A DNA stretch of 64,000 nucleotides from the NCBI GenBank assembly GCA_012295275.1, contig CM022668.1, forward strand, positions 7,087,529-7,151,528, written 5' to 3'. Source of the stretch: Chrysomallon squamiferum. Taxonomy: Eukaryota > Mollusca > Gastropoda > Neomphalida > Peltospiridae. This document shows positions 1 to 12,482 of this stretch, in pieces. The notes under the pieces were generated by a model. The model had not been told where the DNA came from and did not search any database. It saw only the letters and a list, made by a program, of their open reading frames with translations. How positions within the stretch are numbered: position 1 is the stretch's first letter; each line of letters begins with the position of its first letter. Position numbers and translations under genes: made by a program.

Positions 1-512
1 TGTATGTGTAGTTGCATTTCTTTAATACTTACTTAAAGGATACTTATTAATAATATACTTTTGCTCCATTACATGTATATTTTAACCTTGAATGAAGTAA
101 GAAACTAAAATAAATAAATAAATAACAGTAAAATATTCAAGTATTTACCTCATCAAACAGCATTTAAAAAATGATTCTGATAACTAAAATAATTACTTAA
201 AATTACTAAGTAACTAAATAAATAAATAAATAAATAAATAACTGTGAAATACATATATATATTTAAACTATTTATCTCACACATAGTTCTTTATTAAACA
301 AATAAAATAATTATCTAAAACTGATAATTAATCAACTACCTAACAAACTAATTATATACATAAATATATAAAATAAAATAATTGTGAAATATGCAAAATA
401 TATTACCGCATCAAAGACACATTTAATAAAATAAAATAATTAGTTGAAAATACAGAAAATGATAAATTTAAGTTTTATCAGTATGAAGCAAAAATGTGAA
501 TTAAGTACCAAC
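1..512 (-). other. SETD2: SETD2 intron 3 (partial)
   Basis: AT-rich, with TAAA/AATA simple repeats (111-124, 221-241). I looked on the minus strand for the next AWS/SET exon and found nothing that encodes the expected Cys-rich continuation, so it lies beyond position 1. Confidence 0.6.
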
Positions 513-632
513 CATTCTATAAGTAACATTTTGTTGAGACAATCATCACCACATGGCATAATTCCGCTTTCTCTGTCTTCTTTTGAAGTTGTACAGTCAC
601 AAACCATCCGCTTCATCTGTTTAGACTTCCGC
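513..632 (-). CDS. SETD2: SETD2 coding exon 3, start of the AWS (associated-with-SET) domain
   Basis: Acceptor TTTGAAG|G at 633-634; the first G completes the split Arg codon left by the giant exon (AG|G). It encodes 39 codons, about residues 2536-2574. They include MKRMVCDCTTSKEDRESG and PCGDDCLNKMLLIE, and it ends in TG|, the first two bases of a Cys codon. The cysteines match the zinc-binding AWS pattern of SETD2 (QCEC.., CGEDCLNRLLMIEC in human). The donor is GTTGGT, weaker than the other donors in the gene. Phase-consistent (1+117+2 nt). Confidence 0.85.
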
Positions 633-3600
633 CTTCAAATAAATAAATAAATAAATAAACAAATAAACAAAAAGAAACATACAAAGAATAATAAAAAAAT
701 AATAATAAACAAGATTGAAAATAAATAAATATAATAAAAAAATAAAAATAACATATTTTATTTTATTTTACGTTATTTTTTTGTTATTGTTATTTTAGTG
801 GGTTTTCTTTTTAAAAACCATATTTAAAATGTAAGTAATCTATAGTTGATAGATATTCTGTAAACATTTATTTCTAATCAGTCCCAAGAACCATACAACA
901 GAGAGAGAGGGAGAGAGAGAGAGAGGGAGAGAGAGAGATACCTTTCATTAAATATACCTAAAGGACATTTTTTTTTTATTCCATCATTTTATGTTCAGAC
1001 TGTCTCATTATTATTCAAAATTTCCTAACTCTGGTATCAATATGACAAATTAATATTTTAACCTACCTTTCACACAAGTATATATTTTCTGGAATACTTT
1101 CAAACTGGGGTTGAGTGTCTTTTATCTCCATGGGAATTTCAACCTTTGGTGCAGCATTCTCTTTCAAGTCTGAACTTTCACTGTTCAATTTGCCACTAGG
1201 TTTAGTCAAATCACTGTTCTCTTTCTCTGAAGATTTATCTGAATCTGGACTTGTTGTGTCTGCTTGGTTATAATCCAACAACTTATACTTCTGTTTTTTT
1301 GGAGGAACAATGATACCACTTTCACTGGACAACCTTTTCTGAGTAATCGGTTTTGCTTCTGGTTTCGGTTCTGGTTTAGGCTCTGGTTTAGGCTCTGGTT
1401 TAAGCTCTGGTTTGGGTTCAGCTGCCTTTGGAGGAACAACCAGATCAAAGTTAGGATCCCATGGATCTGCAGTAACAGGCTTTCCTGCTGAAAGAGATTT
1501 AGCTTCTGAGGTAGTTGACTGATCTGATTCATCAGTTGGAGATGGAGTCCGTGGAGAGAGAGGTCCCAGTTTGATTGGTTCAGCTTTAGGCAACTGGAAT
1601 GTCTCATCAGGTTTAATTAAAGGAGATGGTTTGGACGACTTCCATACAAGTTTCGCAGAAAACTTCTTCCCTTCAGGCTGGAGTGAAGATGAAACTGAGA
1701 TTGGCACTAGAACCCTCCCAGGGACCTGACTCTCTGATACAGGAGGTCCCGAAGCTGGAGGAATCCTTGCTGATGTTACATCATCCTGGACAGCATCACT
1801 ACCTGAAAAGCCAGAAGCTCCAGGTTTAATGTAGCCGGCAGCCTGGAATGGCTGACAAGTTTGATATTCAGGGTACTGAGACAATGCTGGGTTTGTTGCA
1901 GGTTGCGGATACATCTGATAATCATAATTAGGATAAGCTGTAGGAGGTCCCTGCTGGTATGGGACTCCATGGTCGTATCCAGGAGGCACAGTTTCGTATC
2001 CATGTGTCTGCTGAAAAGGAGGCTGGCCATGATGGTATGGAGCTGTCTGTTGATAATGAGGTCCAGGTGGGAAGTTAGGAGGACCGTACTGATGCATCTG
2101 AACATCATAAGCTGATGGGTGGACGGAATGATGAGCAGAATCAAAGGTAGGAGGATTGTTATCAAAACCTGGAGGTACTTGTTGATAGTTTGCTGGAACT
2201 CCATGCGTCTGGTTAACTAGTGGCATTCCTGATTGTGCGTAACCTGGAGGTGGATGTGAATAGTTCTGATGCTGGGTATCTGCTGGAAGTGGCATCTGAC
2301 CTGGGAGAGGACCATATTCAGCTGCTGGACAAGGAATTGCTGCTGCATCCACAGTTGAGTCCATGTTGTCTGACATCTCTGACTTCTGTTCTGCTTCACT
2401 GGCTCTTCTCCACCTGGACTTCACCTTCTCAGGTCTCACTGGACTACGTCGTGACTCACCTTTTGAAGACCGAGGTGATGAGATATCTTTTTCACTCTGT
2501 GATGAACTCACCTGAACTTGCTTTGATGAATTGGACGAAAAACTCTCACTCTTCTTCTCTGAACGGCTCTTTGATCTGTAGTCAGGTGAACGACTTTCTC
2601 TTCTGTAATCAGGTGATCGGCTGTTTCTTCGATCATATCGCCTCCTTGATCGGGAGTCACGGTATGATCTATCATGATCATCTCTGTCTCGGGATCTTCT
2701 GTCACGTCTTTTGTCATCTCTGCTTCTGTCATAGCGATACCTTCCACGACTGCGGTAGTATCGATCATCATCATCACTATCATCGCTGTATCTTCTGCGA
2801 CCTCGATCTCGGCGATCTCTATCATCTCTTCGGTCCCTGTTGTCCCGGTCTCGTCTGTCACGACCTTTATCATCATGATCTCGATCTCTGCGATCGCGAT
2901 CACGACCATGATCCCGATCCCGATCTGGCCCATCACGTTCTTCCTGCTCATGAGTATCTTTTTCTTCTCGAAGGTCTCTCAAATGTTTTTCTTTTACATC
3001 AGCTTTTTTCTTTTCCTCCAGCCGAACATCCAATTTTCTTTTTTCCTCTATGACCTTTGACATGAAATTAGTATCAGTAACTTCATCTTTGTCTTTCTCT
3101 TGCACTTCTAAATGTTCAATAGTTGGTATTTTTCTAGGCTCATCAACAGATATATTTTTATCTGTTAATGTTTTATCGTTCTGGTCAACATCTTGCAAAA
3201 CATTAAGCTTTGATCCTGTGCCAACAACTTCTATCTTTTGTACATTCAGTATTGATGTTTCATCTGTTTTTGTTTCATTACCATCTGTTTCATTTTGATC
3301 AGCTTCATCATTCATTTCTGATGAGCTCACAGGTAATTCCGTAACAGAAATATTTTCAGATGGGACTTCATCAAAAGTCTTAATAAACATTTTTGACATT
3401 CTCTCACTTCCTGTGGATACATTTTTATCATTAACAGGTTCATTATTCTGCTGTATTTTTTTCTCTCTTTTCCCTTTCTTTTCAGGAAGCTTCTTTGGCA
3501 ACTCTAATCTCTCTGTATTCTGTTCAAGCTTCTTCTGAAGTCGGCCACTTCGTCTTGGTTGTTGAGTCGGACTACCAGATGATGCATCGCTGGACTCAGA

Positions 3601-6600
3601 AAGGACTGAAGAATCATTTTTATTTATGGAAGGTCTTCTTCCTCTGCTTCTAGTGACTGCACCTTTTACTAGACTTGCAGCATCAGCTTCAGCTCCATTA
3701 GTCCCAGACTCAGATGTATCTGGCTCAATTTTACTCAAATCACTATCTTTCACTTCTTCAGAACCTGTACTAACATCCTCTCTTTCTTCTTGCTGTAATG
3801 ATGACAATTCTGGTTCTTGTACTCTATGCTCTAATTTCTGAGATTCTGTATCACCAAGAATTGCCTTCACATCACTGTTGTTCTTCAGTACTCTGTCCTG
3901 ACTTGTTTCAAAATCACTGGGAGACCGGCCAACACAGGGCTGTTCCACATTTTCCCATGGTGGAATCTCAGGCTGTTCTGTCTGGTCAAATTGCATACTC
4001 TCAAGAGAATCTGGGTCTGGCTTCACAGTCTCAAAGACACGAGACTCAATCTTTATCTTTGGCAACTTTCCTTTAGGAAAAACAATCTTCATGGAAAATC
4101 TTTTCTGAACTTCTGCCAAACTGCTGTCACATGGAATTGTTTGTGAACTGTGATTTGTTTCTGATGCTACAGAATCTGCATCAACCTGAGACTTGGCTGT
4201 CATTTTCTGATGTTTATCCCGATCCGAGGAACCAGATGTTGTATAGGAATCAGTTTGCTGTGATCCTGAAGGACTTGTAACTCTGTCTACAGAAGAAGTC
4301 ACAACAGGTGAGTGCAGATGGTGAAGCTCAGTCTTAAAATCTGAGTCTCTAGCTGCAGATTGAGTTTCCAATAAACTCTGACCACTTTCTACCAGTGTTG
4401 AGCTACTTACACTGTCATTATTGTCAGTGGAGTCCAGTGTAGGATCATCTCTTTCAAATATGTCAAAAATTGATCTGTTTAATTTTTCTTTACTTTTTGT
4501 CTGATTACTACAGAATGCATCTTTTAAGCCTCTATCTAGAGGTGATTGTGGGTGTGGAGGTAGTGATGGTGGTGGAGGAGGAGGAGGTGAAAACTGACCA
4601 TCATAATCACCTTCGTCTCCTGATGAAAATGCATCATCTTTCCCAGATGAAGAGCAACCGCTAACTTCTGAACTGTGATTGAAAGAAACCTCTCTGCTAC
4701 TTGGAGACAAACTGGCTGAGAGCTTGTTACTGTCTGGAATGTTTTTTAAGCTGTCTGAAGAGTCAGCGGAAACCACAGTGATACAGGAAGAAGATGGAAA
4801 GTCTTTCTCTGGAGCTGAGGAAGAATGTACACAATTTTCAAACAGTTCTGTTGACTCATTTATTATGGCACTGTTATTTTTGTTATGTTCTCTAACACCA
4901 GCAGAATTGTATAAAAATTTGTCATCTTTTTTATATTTTAAATCTCTGCACTGAAGAGGATAACTAGAGTGTTCATATTTTTCAGTTTTTACATGGTCTT
5001 TGGTTTTTCCATGAGGAAAATCACAGATTTTTCTAATGGAGTTTTTTTTTGTTTGTGCGTCTTGAGATGAAGGTGAATTTGATTCATCAGATGAATCTGT
5101 TCCATAGGCTGACAGAATGCTTGAGAATCCTGCTGGAACATCACCAACAACAACTTCTTGCTGCCTTCCTGATCTTTCAGAATGTCTAATATCTTCTCTG
5201 CTGGCAGTATGAGATTTGCCTGATGAGGAATCCTTATGTCTGCTTCTGTAATCACTTTCATGTTCATGTCTTCTGTAAGAACCATGTCTCCTACTGTCCT
5301 CCCAGTCCTGTCTTCTTCTCGAGTAACTCCTGTCATCATGTGACCGCGAGTGTTTGTAGTTTCTGTCACTTCGCTCAAACCAGGATTTCTCTCTTAATCT
5401 GTAATGGTCTTCAGATTTTAATGGACTCTCCCAAGTCTGTTTGTCCGTTTGTTCAGAACTGTCTGTATCTTCCCATTTGGACTTTTCATACTGATGACAG
5501 ACAAATAAAACAGACTGTTCACTTTCCATCACTTTACTTTTCTTTCTCTCATCTGATTCGACATCATCACCTGATGCCTTCCTTGGTTTATTATTTCTAA
5601 ACAAGATTTCATCTTCTTTCTTACTTTCCTGAGAAATTTCTTTTCTGTTCGTACTGCTACTCTGTAAATTACTAGTGCATACTTCACTTTTCAAACTGCT
5701 CTCACTTTTATTGTATTTTCCAGTGTCTTCTTTGTCCATGGTTTTAACTACATCATGGCTTTTTTCACTAATTTTACCCTCTTCTTTCATTTTTCTCAAC
5801 ATTCCATCTGAATCACTACTGTCCTTAAAGAATGCTGCCTTTTCTTTTATTCCTGAACCATCTGAAACAAAAGGGTCTGGAGTGTTTCCCTTGTCAACTT
5901 TCAACACGGAACTAAAGCAGATACTGTCAAGTTCATCAACCTTTCCAATGTCTTCATAAGAAGCAGATACTTTGCTTTGGTTAACTTTTATCTCAGCTGC
6001 TCTTGCCTTAACTTTGCTTGCAGATTTGACATCTTTTACAGCCACTACAGGGTCTAATGAAAACAGTTCAGAAATTTGTGCTTTCACTGAAGCCAAAGAA
6101 GCATCTTCTTCAGATGCATAGTCTTTACTGTCAGAGGGGATCTTTGCTTCATCAGGATTTGAACCATCATCTTTATGGTCCTGACCTAACTCAACACTAT
6201 CATTTTTGCAAATTGAATCTTCACTTGGTTTGTGCGTTTCATTTTGAGCTGTTATAGGAACTTCAGAGATCATTCTGTGTCCAGTCACATTCATTTTCTC
6301 AGATACATTTTTACTTAGTATTTCACTCATGCTTTCAAAAATATTTTGGCTCTTTCCTATTATTTTATCACTTTGATAAGACAGTGACTTATCTTTAAGT
6401 CCATACTCAGATCTGTTTTCGTCAACATCTCTCTCTAAATCTGATACTGTATTTATTACTTTGTTTTCACCTGTAGTAACAGTTTCTCCACTTTTCCTAA
6501 CATCTAAAACACGAGCCACACTTCTGTTTGGACTTCTTTCCTTTTCTCTGTCTGGACTTCCAGATTGTTGCTTGTCTGGTGATTTCGACTGTCTTCTGTC

Positions 6601-8546
6601 AGGAGTCTTCGACCTCCTCCTTTCTGGACTTCTTGACTTTTTCCTGTCAGGGCTTTTTGATTTTCTCCTACTTGGACTTTTGGATTTTCTCCTATCAGGA
6701 CTTCTAGATCTTTTCCTGTCTGGGCTTTTAGACTTTCTTCTATCTGGCGACCTTGATTTCTTTCTTCCTGGACTTCTGGACCTTCTCCTATCTGGAGTTC
6801 TTGACCTTCGCCTAACTGGACTACGTCTGCCTTTAACTGAGTATGTCCTTGCAGGAGATGGTGACCGTGACCCTGACCCTGATCGACTTGATGACCTAAC
6901 CCGTCTTCTACTAGAAAACGGTCTATGTGGACTCCGAGATCGGTTTCTGAATGGTGACATCCTGCCTCGTCTCATTCGACTTCTTACAGGTGACCTTGAC
7001 ACTGATGACCTCCACCGTCCACGAGGTCTGTCTGAAGGGCTGTGAGATTTATCTGTGTTTGGAGATCTCCTGCTTCTCCGAGAACGAAATCTATCCCGTG
7101 ACCTTGACCTATCCCTTGATGCTCTAGAGCGACGGGTACGAATTCTTTCTGGTGTTCTAGAATGGTCTCGTTTGTCTTTCTTTGGTGAGCGTGACCTGTC
7201 TCGGTTAGGTGAAGACTCTTTCTTAGCGTGTCTGTCTTTGATGGGAGATCTCTGATGGATGTGATCTCGTCCTGGTGACCTTTTACGCTCCCTTTCTTCT
7301 GGGCTAGTGCTTCGGTGTTGTGGAACTTTCTTCTCTGGTGATGGCTCTTTCTTTCCAATAACTGGCTCAGTTCTGATCTGATTCGAATCCTTAATTGCAT
7401 CTGGTTTTATAATATTTGAACCAGGAATTTCTGATGAAACAGGTTCTACATTTGGTGCCTTGGTGACAGAACCTGCTTTTTCAGCGTCTGAGCTATCAGT
7501 TAATTCTGAAGCTGCTTGACTTCGAAGGGCTTTTTCCAATACCTCTTTGTATTTCAGGGCCAATTCCTTGGCCTCTTGGGCAGTGTGATGTGGTGTGTCT
7601 GAATTTGCAGATACAGAACCATTTTGTAAATCTTCTTTCACATCTGGCCTAAACATATCATGCTTTTTCAGAACTTTAAACCTGACTGGAATCACTTCAG
7701 CTTTGCTTTCTTCTGTCTGAATGTCTTCAAATACGTCCAGTTTGAAAACAGATTTCGACTGAACTGGAAGATCCACTGCTTGTGTTTCATTCTCTGTCTC
7801 CTTACCCTCCTCACTGAGCTCCTCCCCCGCCACTGGCACGATTGGTTTCTTAAAGGATTTTATCTGAAATGACACCTTGCCTCCTTTGACCCCAGCTTGT
7901 TTCAAAGCGTTATCTGATTTAGATGCATCTAGCAAAGACTTACTTTCTTCAGCTGAACTGACTGCTTTGCTGAGCAATTTCTGAGCTAAAGACTGTTCTT
8001 CTAGAGGTTTTGGTGTTTCTAGAGGAGGAGGGGGTATAGGTGGTGGTGGTGGTGGTGGGGGTGGAGGAGGAGGAGGAGGGGGAGGGGGAGGTTCTTCAGG
8101 CACATAGCTTTGATAGGTTTGTCTATTAGAGTAGTTATGATGCTTTTTGGATCTTCTTTTTGACGGAGGTGGCGGAGGAGGTTCTTCTTCTTTTCTTTTG
8201 TTTTTCTTCTTTTTCTTTCCTCTTCTGAATACTGGAGGTGAGGGAGGTGATGGTGGTAGAGGTACGAAGTTCAAATGCTTGCTGCTTTGAGGTGGAGATG
8301 GTGGAAGAGGCACATTATCCAAATCTATCTGCGGAAACTCAAACTCAGCAGGCACGGCCGGTTCTGCTGAAACCTGTTCTTGTGAAGAAGAAATCACAGA
8401 AGAAATGGAATCAGGCACAGTTTCTGGTTCTTTCTGAGGACTCTGTGATGAAGTCTCGGTGTCCATAGGATCTGTTGTTTGCTCTGCACATTTTTCTGGT
8501 AAAACTGATGAAGTGAAGTTATCTGCAGTAGCAGAAGCATCAGCAG

Positions 8547-8584
<38 letters not shown>

Positions 8585-11500
8585 GAAGAACTTACAGAAT
8601 CCTCTTCTGATTTTAACTCCAAAGCCAAATCATCCCTGCAAAATAAAATGAAAATTTAATTTCAAAAACAAGACGGATAGGGAAGGGGAAAAGACAGCAA
8701 AACAGAAAGAGGTTAAAATGTAAAATGAACATAAAGGAGAAAAAGAAACAGACGAGGTAAGAAAAAATATTTTATGAATTAAAGCTACAAAGGTGAACAT
8801 TCGTCATGTGATATGTTTAGGTTAGAATTATTTTGTAGAATAAAAAAATTGAGGAAAGATTTTCAAGACTAAACAAATAATAAATAAAAATAAAAAAAAT
8901 AAATAATAATAATATGGTTTTGGGTCATTCCGTGTCAAATCACCCAATGGTTTAAACCCGACCGTCTCAGATTTTTATGAAACTCTGTATACTTGTTGAC
9001 TGGGATCCCACAGCACCAAATTTGAAATTTTAGCCCAATCAGACCAGTGGTGTGGGAGATACGGCCCACCGAATTTTGAGATTTTTGCCAAAAATGGGTG
9101 TGACCACCAACCTTAGAACCCTCATATCTCAGGAACTACTGGGCCAATCTTCATAAAATTGGTATTGTTAGAAAGGCAAAATGACAAGGATACCAAATCT
9201 GCCATTTTTGTTTAGTTTGGAAAATATTGGAGTACCTTGACCTTTTGACCTTTCCTATGACCTTGAAATTGACCGTGTGGATCACGTGATCTTGAGATGA
9301 CCTTTATTGAAATTTAATCTCCCACATGTTAACTAAAACATATAAAAGTTTCCTGGGTGTAATATTTTTTGTTTAGCCACAATATAGATTTAAAAAATGC
9401 ATATACCTGAAAATAACACCTTTTCAGCCATTAACATCTGATTAACTAAAACCTGAATGATCAATTCTGGATGCTAGAAATCACCATCTCTCTTGATCAT
9501 CAAGTAAGACATTGTAGGCCTACATGTATGCATAAAGTTCACATATAAAAGTTTCCTGGGTATAATATTTTTTGTTTAGCCATAATAGAGATTTAAAAAA
9601 ATGCATACCTGCATGGATGATTGATACAATGCATTACAATGTACATTTTCTCTGAGACTAAAAACTCATCTTTGGAGTTAAAACCCACCTGACATGTCTG
9701 AAGGAATGTCTGAAGGATATGAAAAGATGCCAAATGGCATGACATGTTCTACACAATCAGGCTCAAAGGGTTAACAGGAAGTGATGCTTCAGGCAGGTCA
9801 GGAACTCCTTTAGATTCCCTGGTGCAATCCCCATTGAACACATGGCAATTAGAAGTTTAAGACAAAGAAGTTTCTTCATCTGCATTTCTTTGACAATCTG
9901 AAGCTTTTAAGTTGGACACAATGTCAGATGTTGATATATAAACAATATTTTTATTTCATAAAACCTATTAAGTAATTTTATCATGTCATGTGGGCCTTGC
10001 CATTGGTTTTGAACAAGGTTTCAGTCAACAGTACAACCCAGTCTGAAATCAGATGTCATCAAGTGATGTACTGCATAATGTATTTGTACACCCAGTCTTT
10101 GGCACAGAGTATGAACAAGGTCTACTTCACCTTAATAAACTGTGATTTATACTTGAGAAGATTGACATAAATGCCCAAGACTTGTGGGCCTTTGGCAATA
10201 ACACATGTACTCTGCTGCCATTTTATGACCTGCTTAACTTTACTGAAAGGGTTTCAGGATTTGATTTAATATTTAGGAAAGCACTGACTTTGTTCTATTG
10301 AATTGAAGGTGCAGGTCAATACTGAAAATCCTTATTTCGTCCAGGGCTAACTACAGCTTTAACTCTCCTGAAAATGTGTGTTATCAACACCATCATATCA
10401 AAAAGGGGTTGTTGCGAAGTGTATGGAAAAATCGAGGAAGTCGAACTCCTCACTCTTTGAAGTGGGATCAAAACACGGGACATCAAGAGTATCATGAACA
10501 AGAACTTTTCATAAAATTTTCAACATTGCAGAAAAACTGTTGTGATCCCCTTAATCGCCACCCTGAGCAACCACGCACTAGATCTTTAAGAATTGTTAGC
10601 ATGGGCACTTACAAATGCTTAGTAAATCCTCCAAAGACACTAGTGCCAGGAGACAAGTTGTGCTGTGACTGTCTGATTACCCTTCAGAAATCAAAGGTCC
10701 TGCAGAGGATGGCTTTAGTATGGGTGGTATTACAATGGGAGAATTTGATAACTTGCCAGACAAACCACTGGTTGTTGTTTCCCCAGAAAAGGACTTTGAT
10801 TTGAATTCTATTCTGTTGAGTTTAGGTGAAACTCCTGTCAAACTCCATTCACTAGCACATTCCAGTAAATGAATGAAAGGACAGAAAAAAACTAGCATCA
10901 GCTACAGTAACATTAAAATGACATCTTAATGTCTGAATCCTACCCAGAGTGTGTGCAAATCTTGATTTTGTCACCCTTTACCATTGAAAGGACAATGAAT
11001 TGAAGGAGGAAATAATCCAATTTTATGAAAGTGATGAGAACAGTAGAATGTGTCTGGGAATGAAGGATACAGTCAGCGTTTGAAACAAACATAGTGAGAA
11101 GGTTAAGCATCAGAAACACCTAGTTCTCTCAAATTTATGTGAACTTTATGCATACATGTAGGCCTACAATGTCTTACATGATGATCAAGAGAGATGGTGA
11201 TTTCTAGCATCCAGAATTGATCATTCAGGTTTTAGTTAATCAGATGTTAATGGCTGAAAAGGTGTTATTTTCATGTATGTGCATTTTTTAAATCTATATT
11301 GTGGCTAAACAAAAAATATTACACCCAGGAAACTTTTATATGTTTTAGTTAACATGTGGGAGGTTAAATTTCAATAAAGGTTATTTCAAGACCACGTGAT
11401 CCACACGGTCAATTTCAAGGTCATAGCAAAGGTCAAAAGGTCAAGGTACTCTAATATTTTCCAAACTAAACAAAAATGGCAGATTTGGAATCCTTGTCAT

Positions 11501-12412
11501 TTTGCCTTTCTAACAATACCAATTTTATGAAGATTGGCCCAGTAGTTCCTGAGATATAAGGGTTCTAAGGTTGGTGGTCACACCCATTTTTGGCAAAAAT
11601 CTCAAAATTCGATGGGCCATATCTCCCACACCACTGGTCTGATTGAGCTACAATTTCAGATTTGGTGCTGCGGGATCCCAGTCAACAAGTATACCAAGTT
11701 TTATAAAAATCTGAGACGGTCGGGTTTAAATTTCTTTTTTTTTTGGGTGATTTGACACGGAATGACCCTTTTACATTTTGGATGCTTAGAGATTTTAGAA
11801 ATTTGGGATAAATTATGTTCAATATGTATTTACCTTCTCAAACAAATGTGGTTTACACAGCTAGAAAATAGCTATAAAATGATTAAATTATTGTTATCCT
11901 AACACAAACAAAAATATTAGCATTTTATCACCTCCATATTTATTTCATTAAGCTGACAGATGGTACTAGAAATCTACCAAGTCTGAAAATCCAATATTTT
12001 TGAAATAGCACAATTTAGCCACAACTTATAAAACGTACATTCCCCTATGTGTATGAAAATTACTATGAAGTGTTTTAAATTTTATTTATTTCATAACAAA
12101 CATAAATTATATAAAAATGAAATAATTAATAGTTTAATCACTGTTGATATCTCATTAGTCTATTTTTATATGATGATGATGTTGATGATGATGATTACAA
12201 TGCTGATTACAATGTTGATAATGATAATAAAATGTTAACTATAGTACTTTAAAATAATTACTGTAGAAGAGATTTATACTTATGTCATTTGTGATTCCGA
12301 TTAGAACTTTTGTTAAGATTATTAGTTTAAACAATTTCAAATACACATTCCTTTAAACTGGAGTTTCACAAGACATCAATAAACATGACTACAAAATGTA
12401 TTCAATGTCACA

Positions 12413-12482
<70 letters not shown>

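Larger units (their letters stand above)
8922..11768. mobile_element. DNA transposon with ~630-bp terminal inverted repeats, decayed
   Basis: The left end starts GGGTCATTCCGTGTCAAATC and the right end is its near-perfect reverse complement. The inverted repeats run 8922-9545 and 11136-11768, with small differences (e.g. an extra poly-T in the right copy near 11730). Both ends are followed by TTTT (8918-8921 and 11769-11772), a candidate 4-bp target duplication, though flank composition makes chance possible. The middle (about 9.55-11.13 kb) has broken coding including a Cys/His-rich frame. The TIRs also contain TGACCTTGACCT-like runs. I do not assign a superfamily: long TIRs with a GGG start occur in several. 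It is inserted in SETD2 intron 1. Confidence 0.85.

Noticed and set aside
444-650. 68-codon plus-strand open frame
   Set aside because: Opposite strand of the SETD2 AWS exon; only the minus-strand reading has homology and splice sites.
2220-3053. 277-codon plus-strand open frame
   Set aside because: Antisense to the RD-, PGY- and Ser-rich part of the SETD2 giant exon; the composition is a mirror of the repeats.
6461-7045. 194-codon plus-strand open frame with SGLLDFLLSG-like repeats
   Set aside because: Antisense shadow of the SETD2 RS repeats.
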